From assembly GCA_002496395.1 (NCBI GenBank), contig DAJQ01000016.1, positions 32,417-44,380 of the forward strand: a stretch of 11,964 nt of DNA, read 5' to 3'. The DNA is from Methanocorpusculaceae archaeon UBA456 (GTDB lineage: Archaea; Halobacteriota; Methanomicrobia; Methanomicrobiales; Methanocorpusculaceae). Positions 1 through 7,225 of this stretch are shown here, piece after piece (the stretch's first letter is position 1; each line of letters begins with the position of its first letter). Under the pieces are notes generated by a model, which was not told where the DNA came from, searched no databases, and worked only from the letters and a program-made list of their open reading frames with translations. The position numbers and the translations under genes were made by a program.

Positions 1-444
1 AACAAGGATCTCCTGATCCTTGAGGATGAGATGAAAGAAGCCTGTGATGAGCTGATCATTACCACCGATGATGGATCATATGGAATCAAAGGCTTTGCAG
101 CGGGTCCCCTGAAGGAGATCTGCGAGTCACGACCACCGGATGCAGTCTGGGTGATCGGCCCAGCCATCATGATGAAAGTCACCTCAGGCGTAACAAAACC
201 ATTTGGCATTCGGACATTCGTCTCACTGAACCCGATCATGGTGGACGGGACCGGGATGTGCGGATCATGCAGGGTTGTTGTGAATGGCGAGACGAAGTTT
301 GCCTGCGTGGATGGGCCTGAGTTTGATGCCCACCAGGTGGACTTCGACCTCCTGATGAGCCGCCAACGGTTCTATCATCCCGAGGAGAAGGAATCGCGTG
401 AACATTACCATTCCAAAGGATGCGGCTGCGGGGGGAAGCACTGA
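1..444 (+). CDS. nfnA: NfnA / sulfide dehydrogenase beta-type flavoprotein subunit, 5'-truncated by window edge
   Basis: The reading frame is open from base 1 and ends in TGA at 442-444, giving 147 visible residues; family members are about 280, so the N-terminal FAD domain lies outside the window. The visible part covers the end of the NAD-binding domain and the iron-sulfur domain. The cluster motif VDGTGMCGSCR has Asp (244-246) at the first ligand position, followed by Cys at 259-261, 268-270 and 304-306. This Asp(Cys)3 pattern is known for the [2Fe-2S] cluster of Pyrococcus sulfide dehydrogenase and NfnA, and separates it from PyrK, which has four Cys. The segment KFACVDGPEFD is typical of the family. 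The subunit pairs with the next gene, overlapping by one base, to form a cytoplasmic ferredoxin-NAD(P) oxidoreductase. The C-terminus carries an odd His/Cys/Gly tail (HSKGCGCGGKH). Substrate pair in this organism is inferred. Confidence 0.85.
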   Translation, partial: NKDLLILEDEMKEACDELIITTDDGSYGIKGFAAGPLKEICESRPPDAVWVIGPAIMMKVTSGVTKPFGIRTFVSLNPIMVDGTGMCGSCRVVVNGETKFACVDGPEFDAHQVDFDLLMSRQRFYHPEEKESREHYHSKGCGCGGKH

Positions 445-1787
445 TGGCTGATCGTTCTGCTGAAGTCAGGATCAATGACTTCGCCGAGGTTGACTGCGGC
501 ATCTCCGCTGAGGAGGCTGTTCTTGAGGCAGAACGCTGCCTCCGATGCAAGAAGCCCGCATGTGTTGAGGGGTGCCCGGTCGGAATCGATATTCCGGGGT
601 TTTTGAAGTGTATCGAAGAAAAAGACTTTCGGTCTGCAATTGGGATCATCAAGGGGAGCAATATGCTCCCTGCGATCTGCGGCCGTGTCTGCCCCCAGGA
701 GGCGCAGTGCGAGGGCGAATGTATCCTCGGCGTGAAGGACAAGCCAATTGCCATCGGCGCACTTGAGCGGTTCCTCGCAGACTGGGAGCGGGAGCATGGC
801 GTTACTGTCCCGGCTGTTTCTGAGAAGAGGAGAGAGAAGATTGCCATTGTCGGATCCGGCCCTGCCGGGCTGACAGCAGCAGCAGAGCTTGCACGAAACG
901 GGTTTTCTGTCACGATCTTTGAAGCGCTCCATGCAGCAGGCGGCGTCCTCACCTACGGGATTCCCGAGTTCCGTCTCCCAAAGAAGGTGGTCGCTGCCGA
1001 GATTGATGAGGTGAAGCGACTCGGTGTTCGGATCATGACCAATCATCTCGTCGGGAGGAGCGTGCCGGTTGAAGAGCTCCTCTCCTATGATGCAATCATT
1101 CTCGCAACCGGTGCGGGGCTCCCGGCATTCATGGGAATTCCAGGGGAGAACCAGATCGGGGTCTATTCTGCCAACGAATTTTTAACCCGTGTGAACCTGA
1201 TGCATGCGAATGCGTTCCCGCAATATGATACTCCCGTCAAGCAAGGAGGGAACGTCGTTGTCATTGGCGGCGGGAATGTCGCGATGGATGCTGCCCGTGT
1301 CGCCCGCCGGATGGGTGCAGAGGTGACGCTCGTCTACAGGCGGAGGCAGGAGGATATGCCTGCCCGTCTTGTTGAGGTGCACCATGCCGAAGAGGAAGGG
1401 ATCCGCTTCCTCACCTGCACGAACCCGACCCGGATCCTTGGTGAAGGAACCGTCACCGGGGTCGAGGTCGTCTCGATGGATATGTGCGAGCTGGATGACT
1501 CCGGCCGGCCGAGTGCAGAGCCGATTCCCGGCAGCGAGCAGATCATCCCGGCTGATGTCGTAATCGAAGCAATCGGCCAGAGCCCGAATCCACTCCTGAT
1601 CCGGATGATCGAGGGGCTTGTCCGTGAGAAGAAAGGAAACCTGAAGGTCGATCCCGATGGCAGAACAACCGTTCCGAAGATCTTTGCAGCAGGCGATGTC
1701 GCAACCGGTGCGGCAACGGTGATCCTTGCTATGGGTGCGGCGAAGGTCGCAGCAGAGTCGGTAAAAAAGATGTTTGATAGCGAATAA
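444..1787 (+). CDS. nfnB: NfnB / sulfide dehydrogenase alpha-type (glutamate synthase small-subunit-like) oxidoreductase
   Basis: A 447-residue protein, the usual length for NfnB/homotetrameric GltA-like proteins. The ATG at 444 overlaps the nfnA stop as TGATG, suggesting translational coupling; an in-frame ATG at 420 would reach into nfnA and is less likely. Two cysteine groups near the N-terminus (C32, C35, C40, C44 and C79, C83, C89, C93) match the iron-sulfur ligands of the family. A dinucleotide-binding motif GSGPAG (137-142) binds FAD, GGGNVAMDAARVARR (275-289) with YRR (298-300) fits NADP(H), and FAAGDVATG near 414-422 is the closing FAD motif. With NfnA it would exchange electrons among NAD(H), NADP(H) and ferredoxin, possibly by flavin-based bifurcation, in the cytoplasm. 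Annotation as glutamate synthase is common but misleading, since no large glutamate synthase subunit is adjacent. The exact physiological reaction cannot be read from sequence. Confidence 0.88.
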   Translation: MADRSAEVRINDFAEVDCGISAEEAVLEAERCLRCKKPACVEGCPVGIDIPGFLKCIEEKDFRSAIGIIKGSNMLPAICGRVCPQEAQCEGECILGVKDKPIAIGALERFLADWEREHGVTVPAVSEKRREKIAIVGSGPAGLTAAAELARNGFSVTIFEALHAAGGVLTYGIPEFRLPKKVVAAEIDEVKRLGVRIMTNHLVGRSVPVEELLSYDAIILATGAGLPAFMGIPGENQIGVYSANEFLTRVNLMHANAFPQYDTPVKQGGNVVVIGGGNVAMDAARVARRMGAEVTLVYRRRQEDMPARLVEVHHAEEEGIRFLTCTNPTRILGEGTVTGVEVVSMDMCELDDSGRPSAEPIPGSEQIIPADVVIEAIGQSPNPLLIRMIEGLVREKKGNLKVDPDGRTTVPKIFAAGDVATGAATVILAMGAAKVAAESVKKMFDSE

Positions 1788-1813
1788 GAAAGCTTGCTTT
1801 CCCCCTATTTTTT
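1788..1813 (+). terminator. Probable terminator after nfnAB
   Basis: Directly after the nfnB stop there is a short inverted repeat (AAAGC/GCTTT at about 1789-1800, with a two-base centre too tight for a strong hairpin), then a C run and six T at 1808-1813. A T-tract of this kind is the main archaeal intrinsic termination signal. It sits in the 48-bp gap between convergent nfnB and the MscS gene. Confidence 0.5.
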
Positions 1814-1835
1814 GTAAGATATCGCTCTCCGATTC

Positions 1836-2696
1836 TCAGGAAGCCTCCGGCATCTCTCCCGGCACATAGTATCTCGGCGGGAGGATTCCTTTCTGCTGGA
1901 ATGCCCTTTTTGTTCTCCGTGAGATCTCAGCCCTGCATTCGAACTCATCACGGAGATCCCAGACATAGGCTCGTGCTCTGAGCCGGACTGAATGGAGCTG
2001 GTTTTCAGTAAGGATGGTATAAAAGCATCTATCAGAGATGTACACATGCCGGGATGTGACAACGGCCTCCTTGAAAATAGTTATGGCACGATCGAGATCT
2101 GCTGAATGATCGATGTAGATGTCAATGACAACCATCATCTCTGTAAAGCCCGCATTGGCGCTGGCAACGCTCTGCGTGATGATCTTATAATTGGGGATGG
2201 TGACATAATTATCATCCGGGGTGACAATACGGGTATCAAGCATCCCGATTTCTGCAACCTCGCCATAGTGCTCACCCATTGTGATCCGATCCCCAATCCG
2301 GAATGGCTTCTCAAATGCGATGATCACGCCACCGATGATGTTAGCAAAGACATCTTTCAGCCCAAAACCAATTGCCGCACCAAATAAACTGGAAAATGCA
2401 ACAATTTCTATTGTCGAGAGCGTTATAACCCGCTGAAGCAGGAGCAGAATCGCAGTTGTATAGATGATGATATTTAAGATCGGAACAATCATCCGGACAG
2501 CTATCCGGGCATGGCCAAAGTATTCTGAGAGCCGGATCAAGAGAAAACTGATGACTCTGGCGAGGATATACGCACCTATGAATATAATAACGGCATCCAG
2601 TATGAGAGGGAGGATCTCGTTATATATCTCTGAGAATGAACTCTCAACAGTACTTCCCTGAGAGACAGCTGTATCAAGCACACTGTTATCTGCCAT
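1836..2696 (-). CDS. mscS: Small-conductance mechanosensitive channel (MscS family, three-helix type)
   Basis: A 286-residue membrane protein when started at ATG 2696. Hydrophobic segments lie at about 28-54, 70-91 and 94-126; the third is the glycine/alanine-rich pore helix (FSSLFGAAIGFGLKDVFANI), followed by GVIIAFEKPFRIGDRI, the MscS beta-domain signature, and a C-terminal alpha/beta domain. Such channels open under membrane tension and release solutes during hypo-osmotic shock. A GTG nine bases upstream (2703-2705) is in frame and would overlap the preceding stop as GTGA, but GGGAGTGA at 2709-2702 lies five bases before the ATG and makes a better ribosome site for it. The gene is tightly coupled to the upstream ATPase, so both are probably one transcript. 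No lysine/arginine-rich cytoplasmic extension or ligand-binding domain is fused, so any ATPase control would have to act in trans. Confidence 0.88.
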   Translation of the reverse strand: MADNSVLDTAVSQGSTVESSFSEIYNEILPLILDAVIIFIGAYILARVISFLLIRLSEYFGHARIAVRMIVPILNIIIYTTAILLLLQRVITLSTIEIVAFSSLFGAAIGFGLKDVFANIIGGVIIAFEKPFRIGDRITMGEHYGEVAEIGMLDTRIVTPDDNYVTIPNYKIITQSVASANAGFTEMMVVIDIYIDHSADLDRAITIFKEAVVTSRHVYISDRCFYTILTENQLHSVRLRARAYVWDLRDEFECRAEISRRTKRAFQQKGILPPRYYVPGEMPEAS

Positions 2697-2701
2697 ATAT
2701 T

Positions 2702-2709
2702 TCACTCCC
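2702..2709 (-). promoter_or_regulatory. Ribosome binding site deciding the MscS start
   Basis: On the minus strand GGGAGTGA occupies 2709-2702, five bases before ATG 2696-2694. It contains the TGA stop of the ATPase gene (2704-2702) and the alternative GTG start, so terminating ribosomes would sit on the next gene's initiation site. Confidence 0.5.
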
Positions 2710-3784
2710 AGATGATCCTCAGTCTTCTGAGGAGATCATGCACCCCGAGGATCGCCTCGGGACAGATCTGATATCCACCATTTTTTTCCGTGATGATGCC
2801 GAGTGTCTGAAGCCGGTAGAGTATCGGATTGATATCATATTCGAGAGCCGACACCTCCTCCAGATACTCCTTTGAAGTGACACCCGTCATCGCAATCACC
2901 CCGAGTATGAAGGCGTCCTTTCTGATCATGGGATCATTGAATGTGATAGGCTGGTAGTCCTTCAGGTTCACCGTTGGATAATCGAAGCTCTTCTTCCAGA
3001 TAGCTTTTCCAATCCCGGGGTTGCCCTCAGCCATCTTCGTTATCTTTCGGAAGATAACCTCTTCATCAGAGAGCGCCTCTTCAGAGTTTCGCCTGAGAAA
3101 TCTCAGCCTGTCGAAACTGATTTTTGGGATTGGTATCTTCAGGGGCTCCTTTTTGAAGGGAATATGAACCTCATACGGTTCAGTATGAATAAAAGACGGG
3201 AGTTCGACCTCAACTCCGCCGATGAACTGAATCTCGGCATCAGTATACTCTTTCAGGATACATTCGCGCATCTCGGTATCCGAGAGGTGGGGTATGAGAA
3301 TCGTCCGCGGAAATATCCGTTCTATCTCTGTTACCCGCCTGAGATAGTTCCAGGCATAGAGGTTCCAGGTCGTGATGAAGAGCGAGGAGGAGGTGACAAC
3401 CTCGGTAAGGTAATCATCCAGTACAGAGAAACCACCGATATTCCGGGAGAAGAGGTGCTGGCAGCCATCCATAAGAAAGATCGGTTTCGATGACCGGTAA
3501 TCCAGCATCTCCCGCTTGCTGGTTATTCTCGATTCATATTCGATGAGAAATGAATCCTTCTCATAATGCTCATGGATCTCTGCAAGGAGCGTACTTTTCC
3601 CTGAATACGGAAGGCCGATGATGGCAACATTTTCCCTCTTCCCGGAGCGATAAGCATTGATTACTTCCAAAATTTCATCATATTGTTTCTGAAAGCCAAT
3701 ACAGCAGGGGTGATTTTTTTCTAATGGAAAACCTGCTCCTTCACCCATCTCCAAACCACACGCCACAATATCAGAGGATATCAA
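2702..3784 (-). CDS. AAA/STAND-like P-loop ATPase in operon with MscS
   Basis: A 360-residue soluble protein with no signal peptide or membrane segment. The Walker A motif GLPYSGKS is at 57-64; a Walker B-like strand PIFLMDG ends in D106; SLFITTW (134-140) fits a sensor-1 strand; and AEGNPGIGKAIW resembles the region after the ATPase core in AAA/Orc- and STAND-type proteins. The C-terminal 70 residues look like a winged helix (DAFILGVIAMTGVTSKEYL, then LYRLQTLGIITEKNGGYQIC). The assigned start is TTG at 3784, with GAGAGGAAG about 7-9 bases upstream; an internal ATG at residue 13 has no comparable ribosome site. The stop abuts the MscS start. The role is unknown: by context it may control or respond to the channel. 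The winged helix could bind DNA or act as a protein-interaction module. Confidence 0.72.
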   Translation of the reverse strand: MISSDIVACGLEMGEGAGFPLEKNHPCCIGFQKQYDEILEVINAYRSGKRENVAIIGLPYSGKSTLLAEIHEHYEKDSFLIEYESRITSKREMLDYRSSKPIFLMDGCQHLFSRNIGGFSVLDDYLTEVVTSSSLFITTWNLYAWNYLRRVTEIERIFPRTILIPHLSDTEMRECILKEYTDAEIQFIGGVEVELPSFIHTEPYEVHIPFKKEPLKIPIPKISFDRLRFLRRNSEEALSDEEVIFRKITKMAEGNPGIGKAIWKKSFDYPTVNLKDYQPITFNDPMIRKDAFILGVIAMTGVTSKEYLEEVSALEYDINPILYRLQTLGIITEKNGGYQICPEAILGVHDLLRRLRIIWE

Positions 3785-3847
3785 GATAAAGCTTCCTCTC
3801 TGGCTACGGATCTCCCCTCAGGGCAAGACATATCACCATTAATGAGA

Positions 3848-3858
3848 AAGGATATACA
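3848..3858 (+). promoter_or_regulatory. Candidate TATA element for the pyrophosphatase gene
   Basis: AAGGATATACA lies about 60 bases before ATG 3912, preceded by GAGA purines that could be part of a BRE. Initiation 25 bases downstream would give a leader of about 30 bases ending in the GGGAG ribosome site (3904-3908). The gap 3785-3911 also has to carry the promoter of the divergent ATPase-MscS operon, for which I see no clear box. A direct repeat CACCGG/CACCGG (around 3879-3892) is also present. Confidence 0.3.
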
Positions 3859-3911
3859 GATTTCCTGTACAACAGGGCACCGGTTTCACCGGGGAGAAGG
3901 GAAGGGAGTAT

Positions 3912-5531
3912 ATGACAAACAGCATCTATGTGATAGGCCATAAAAACCCGGATACTGACAGCATATGCAGTGCAATCGGATATGCCGAATATCTGAACCA
4001 GCAGGATCCCGGGAGGTACATCCCTGCACGTTGTGGTGAGATCACCGCAGAGACAGCCTATGTCCTCTCCCACTTCGGAGTTGAAGCTCCTTTCTTTGTG
4101 GAGTCTGTCGAACCAACAGTTGCCGACATCCCATTCACCTACACCCATAGCGCACAGAAGGATCTCCCGACGATAGATGTTGTCGATATGATGGAGGAAC
4201 AGGATCTCAGGAATATCCCGATAACTGATTCCAAAGGATCATTTGTCGGCCTTGTCTCAGAACACGGACTGGCACGGGCATATGTCCGCCGTACCCGGAT
4301 CGAACCCCTCTCAGTCCTCCCGATAAAAATCGAGACACTGGCACGGATCCTTGAGGCTGAAGTGGTTGTGCAGAACCACGATCTCCTCGAAGGAAATGTC
4401 TACATATCAATAGATGCCCTGCATGTCACCCTCTCCCGCCTGACACAGGATGATATCGCCATTGTAGGAGATAACGAGCCTTCACAGCTTGCCCTCATCC
4501 AGGCAAAGATCGCCCTTTTGATCATTGCAGATGGCGCTCCTATAGGAGAGCGGGCGATCAATGCCGCAAAATCACAGGGTGTTTCTGTCATCTCAACAAA
4601 ACTCGATGCATTCGGGGTTGCCAAGATGATCAACCTCTCATTGCCTGCAAGCGAGGTGATGGCAACCGATGTTCCGATCATCCACATGGACGACGGGCTG
4701 GATTATGTGAAACAGCTGGTGACGAACTCCAGGTACAGAACCGCCTGTATCGTTGACGAGGAGGGGAAGCTCCTCGGCATGATCTCACGGAACACCTTTG
4801 TCTATGATATCCAGAAATCCGTCATCCTTGTCGACCACAATGAGTACAGCCAGGCGGTTGACGGGATCGAGAATGCCGAAATTCTTGAGATCATCGATCA
4901 CCACCGGCTCGGTGCGATGACGACGCTGAAGCCGATCCGGTTCATCATGGAGCCTGTCGGATCAACCTCAACGATCGTCGCCTCAATCTATCAGGAGAGC
5001 GGACGCACCCTTTCCGATCAAGTCGGGGGACTCCTCCTTGCCGGGATCCTCTCCGACACCCTTGGCCTGAAGATGTCAACGACCACAAAGAAGGATGAAG
5101 AGATGGTCGCCTGGCTTGCAGAGAAGACCGGGATCGATCCGGTGGAGTTTGGGATCTCGCTCTTCAGGGAGGGGATGGAGCTCTCAAGCTTCTCGATTGA
5201 GGAACTGGTGAAGAAGGATCTGAAGCGTTACAGCCTCTATTCGATGGATGTTGCAATCTCACAGGTGATGGCCCCTTCATCCGAGTTTGCCAGACAGCAT
5301 GAAGAGGAGATCCAATCCACCATCGAGAACCTCCGGAAATTGATGGAGGTTGATATCTTTGTGGTGCTTATTACGAGCGTCTTTGAGAATGGATCAGATC
5401 TCTATGCCGCAGCAGATGATACCACACTCCAGCGGCTGGGTTACCAGAATCAGCCGGTCCGGCTTGAGGGTGTTATGTCCAGAAAGAAGGATTATCTCCC
5501 GGAGTTTGGCCAGTTAATCCGGGGATTATAA
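3912..5531 (+). CDS. ppaC: Manganese-dependent (family II) inorganic pyrophosphatase with CBS-DRTGG-CBS insert
   Basis: A 539-residue cytoplasmic enzyme hydrolysing pyrophosphate to phosphate, which pulls biosynthetic reactions forward. The DHH catalytic domain is split: GHKNPDTDS (H10, D14, D16) is at the N-terminus, and VDHN (D308) and the signature IIDHH (D329-H331) follow a roughly 230-residue insert. LSDT (D382) completes the metal site. The DHHA2 domain ends with SRKKDYLP (523-530), the substrate-binding SRKK motif. The insert reads as a first CBS unit (about 83-125), a DRTGG-like domain (about 130-245) and a second CBS unit (about 250-300). In studied bacterial CBS-pyrophosphatases these domains bind adenine nucleotides (AMP/ADP inhibit, ATP activates) and diadenosine polyphosphates; the same regulation here is inferred. 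The length is typical for this subtype (about 540-550), versus about 310 for plain family II enzymes. The ATG has GGGAG just upstream. Confidence 0.95.
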   Translation: MTNSIYVIGHKNPDTDSICSAIGYAEYLNQQDPGRYIPARCGEITAETAYVLSHFGVEAPFFVESVEPTVADIPFTYTHSAQKDLPTIDVVDMMEEQDLRNIPITDSKGSFVGLVSEHGLARAYVRRTRIEPLSVLPIKIETLARILEAEVVVQNHDLLEGNVYISIDALHVTLSRLTQDDIAIVGDNEPSQLALIQAKIALLIIADGAPIGERAINAAKSQGVSVISTKLDAFGVAKMINLSLPASEVMATDVPIIHMDDGLDYVKQLVTNSRYRTACIVDEEGKLLGMISRNTFVYDIQKSVILVDHNEYSQAVDGIENAEILEIIDHHRLGAMTTLKPIRFIMEPVGSTSTIVASIYQESGRTLSDQVGGLLLAGILSDTLGLKMSTTTKKDEEMVAWLAEKTGIDPVEFGISLFREGMELSSFSIEELVKKDLKRYSLYSMDVAISQVMAPSSEFARQHEEEIQSTIENLRKLMEVDIFVVLITSVFENGSDLYAAADDTTLQRLGYQNQPVRLEGVMSRKKDYLPEFGQLIRGL

Positions 5532-6764
5532 CCTCTGTGGCTTTCGCACCATCGGGACAACACCCGATCCTTCAAGATTGCCAAGGGCAAAAGCATAGCG
5601 CTCCCGGATCGTCTTTGGGAGAGCATCCTCGGGGATCTGCTCAAAGCCATACCTGCTATACCATCCGACAAGCACCTTTGTCGAGTGCATGAACAGCCAT
5701 TCTTCCCTGCATGATTCGATCAGGGCATCCATCGCATATTTTGCAAACCCATGCCCCCGGTATGCCTCGGGGGTGAAGACAGAGTCGACTTCAAAGCCAT
5801 CCGGGTGGCGGCGGCATCTCGCAACTGAGACGAGCACACCCTCGGCAAAGGCGCCAAATACCCGATCTGTCTTTGGATCGACCTTCTGTTGATGGTACGT
5901 CTCCCAGATTTTTTCAGCAAGAGGGAATTCTGAAGCCATCAGCTCTCGCCCCTCCATCCTGAGCGTAAACTCAGGGTAGCGGATATATACGGGAACACCG
6001 GCTTGTGCGGCGACACCTGCAACAGTGGATCCAATCTTCGCCTGCTTCAGATAATCAAGATGCCCAAATCGCGAGATGAGTATCATGGTTGCCTGGAGTG
6101 TCTCTGCTACTGAGAGGATCGTTTTGACACGCTCTCCATGCAGGACAAGAAGGGAGATGGAATACCGGCTGTTTCCGTCGTTGATCCGATCGGCAGCGTC
6201 CTTCAACTCTTCCCTCAGTTTTCGGATAGCAACATGATCGGTGGAATCGGTCACATGCAGGAGCGTGATCTGCCCTTTGATATTTAAGCTCCTGACAAAC
6301 GCCAGGATCTCATATGAGATGCTGGAGAGCTCAATTGGAATGAGGAGATTATCAAAAATATCCGGATGATGGCTGTTTTTGATATAACTGGGGTACTGCA
6401 TGATCAGGAGATCCCGGCTCACATTGAGGAGGAGGTTGTCTGATACCGATCCCAGGAGGAGTTTTCCAACTTTCCCCCGGCCCCGTGCACCGACGATGAT
6501 GCAATCGATCCGCTCCTCTTCTGCAACCGATCTGATCGTTGCTTCTATTGGTTCTTTGATCTGCTCCACGATCCTGATCTGGGTAGTGATACCCTGGGAT
6601 GAGAGAAGGAGGCGAGCCTCCTCCAGCTTCTCTTTAACCTTCCCGTTTGCTTTTCCTTCAGTCACATGGAGGATGATCGCCTCTGTGACATTTGGGATCT
6701 CAGAGGCCATTTGGAGTGCTGCCTCTGAATAGTCTGAAAAGTCAGTTGGAATTAAAATCCGCAT
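5526..6764 (-). CDS. Tandem universal stress protein domains fused to a GNAT acetyltransferase
   Basis: A 412-residue soluble protein of three parts. USP domain 1 (about 1-126) begins MRILIPTDFSDYSEAAL and has GARG-9x-GS (92-106), matching the ATP-binding G-2x-G-9x-G(S/T) pattern. USP domain 2 (about 136-264) starts NLLIPIELS; its equivalent loop, SRFG-10x-GST, is altered, so nucleotide binding there is doubtful. The GNAT domain (about 278-400) has VDSVFTPEAYRGHGFAKYAM, with R-G-H-G-F-A fitting the acetyl-CoA pyrophosphate-binding motif, and VGWYSRYGFEQI as the late GNAT strand. Inferred role: acetylation of a protein or small molecule under control of nucleotide-bound USP domains. The start ATG 6764 has only a weak ribosome site, and a TATA-like box about 36 bases upstream suggests a short leader. 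The stop overlaps that of the convergent pyrophosphatase gene. The substrate is unknown. Confidence 0.85.
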   Translation of the reverse strand: MRILIPTDFSDYSEAALQMASEIPNVTEAIILHVTEGKANGKVKEKLEEARLLLSSQGITTQIRIVEQIKEPIEATIRSVAEEERIDCIIVGARGRGKVGKLLLGSVSDNLLLNVSRDLLIMQYPSYIKNSHHPDIFDNLLIPIELSSISYEILAFVRSLNIKGQITLLHVTDSTDHVAIRKLREELKDAADRINDGNSRYSISLLVLHGERVKTILSVAETLQATMILISRFGHLDYLKQAKIGSTVAGVAAQAGVPVYIRYPEFTLRMEGRELMASEFPLAEKIWETYHQQKVDPKTDRVFGAFAEGVLVSVARCRRHPDGFEVDSVFTPEAYRGHGFAKYAMDALIESCREEWLFMHSTKVLVGWYSRYGFEQIPEDALPKTIRERYAFALGNLEGSGVVPMVRKPQRL

Positions 6765-6798
6765 TCCGATCTACCAGATGAAAAAATGGAAGGCTGAG

Positions 6799-6807
6799 GA
6801 TATAAGG
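6799..6807 (-). promoter_or_regulatory. Candidate TATA box for the USP-GNAT gene
   Basis: On the minus strand CCTTATATCC lies centred about 39 bases before ATG 6764. Initiation 25 bases downstream would leave a leader of about 14 bases. The match to the archaeal TATA consensus is good, but it rests on position and sequence only. Confidence 0.4.
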
Positions 6808-6910
6808 AGAGGGGGTCTGGTTGTATGGAGATGGGGGTTGTGTATTGGATGATGTGAATCGGTATTGGGTAGATTTACGTGGTACTCTTCATTCTACATC
6901 GTGAGCAGAT

Positions 6911-7132
6911 TCAATCCCACTCATTCCGTAAACGGGCTATGTATTTCGGGGCATCGGTTTGGTTCCAGAGCTCTTTTCCGCAACCTTTCAATTCAAGAAT
7001 GTCGCGATTCTTTCTGATCGATGAACACCCTGTTTTCATACATCGGATGATATCCAGGAGTATCCTCTGATAGTGAGGAGGCAAGTCTCTTATTTCACTC
7101 AGGATTACCTTTTCTAAATGAGTATATCCCAT
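6911..7132 (-). CDS. Small VapB/DUF2281-like antitoxin, no adjacent toxin
   Basis: A 73-residue protein. The N-terminal half (HLEKVILSEIRDLPPHYQ, then ILLDIIRCMKT) is predicted to be two amphipathic helices. The C-terminus, ELKGCGKELWNQTDAPKYI followed by ARLRNEWD, closely resembles the conserved tail of small antitoxins normally encoded just before PIN-domain toxins (GLGKE.W...D...Y...LR.EW). That similarity is from memory of the family, not a search. GAGG at about 7139-7142 precedes the ATG by six bases, supporting real translation. In VapBC operons the toxin starts within a few bases of the antitoxin stop. Here the 146 bases after the stop (6910-6765) hold only a five-codon frame and nothing resembling the PIN start LxDTN. 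The gene thus looks like an orphan or relic, possibly acting on a toxin encoded elsewhere. Confidence 0.6.
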   Translation of the reverse strand: MGYTHLEKVILSEIRDLPPHYQRILLDIIRCMKTGCSSIRKNRDILELKGCGKELWNQTDAPKYIARLRNEWD

Positions 7133-7148
7133 TCCAATCCTCGTATGA

Positions 7149-7199
7149 CAATCTAACTAAAAAATTGTGTAATGATCCTCAGCAGAGATCCTTAGATTG
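7149..7199. repeat. 8-bp inverted repeat upstream of the antitoxin gene
   Basis: CAATCTAA (7149-7156) and TTAGATTG (7192-7199) are perfect complements separated by 35 bases. Between them lies a second imperfect hairpin, GATCCTC-AGCA-GAGATC (7174-7190, one bulged C). The repeat starts 17 bases before the antitoxin ATG, where an autoregulatory operator would be expected. It also lies downstream of the GHMP gene and could instead be a transcript-end structure. Confidence 0.35.
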
Positions 7200-7225
7200 G
7201 CTCTTCCCGATCTGAAGAAAGGGTA

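Noticed and set aside
1..444. PyrK (dihydroorotate dehydrogenase electron-transfer subunit)
   Set aside because: The first cluster ligand is Asp rather than Cys and the partner gene is NfnB-like, not PyrD.
405..1046. Long antisense open frame opposite nfnB
   Set aside because: The opposite strand carries full nfnB motifs; the antisense product has no recognisable domain and is explained by codon bias.
6842..6870. Repeated GTATTGG (two copies) downstream of the antitoxin-like gene
   Set aside because: Seven-base direct repeats of this kind are expected by chance and have no further structure.
6765..6910. Possible remnant of a PIN toxin after the antitoxin-like gene
   Set aside because: No LxDTN-like start or acidic PIN motifs were found in the minus-strand frames I inspected; only a five-codon frame is present.
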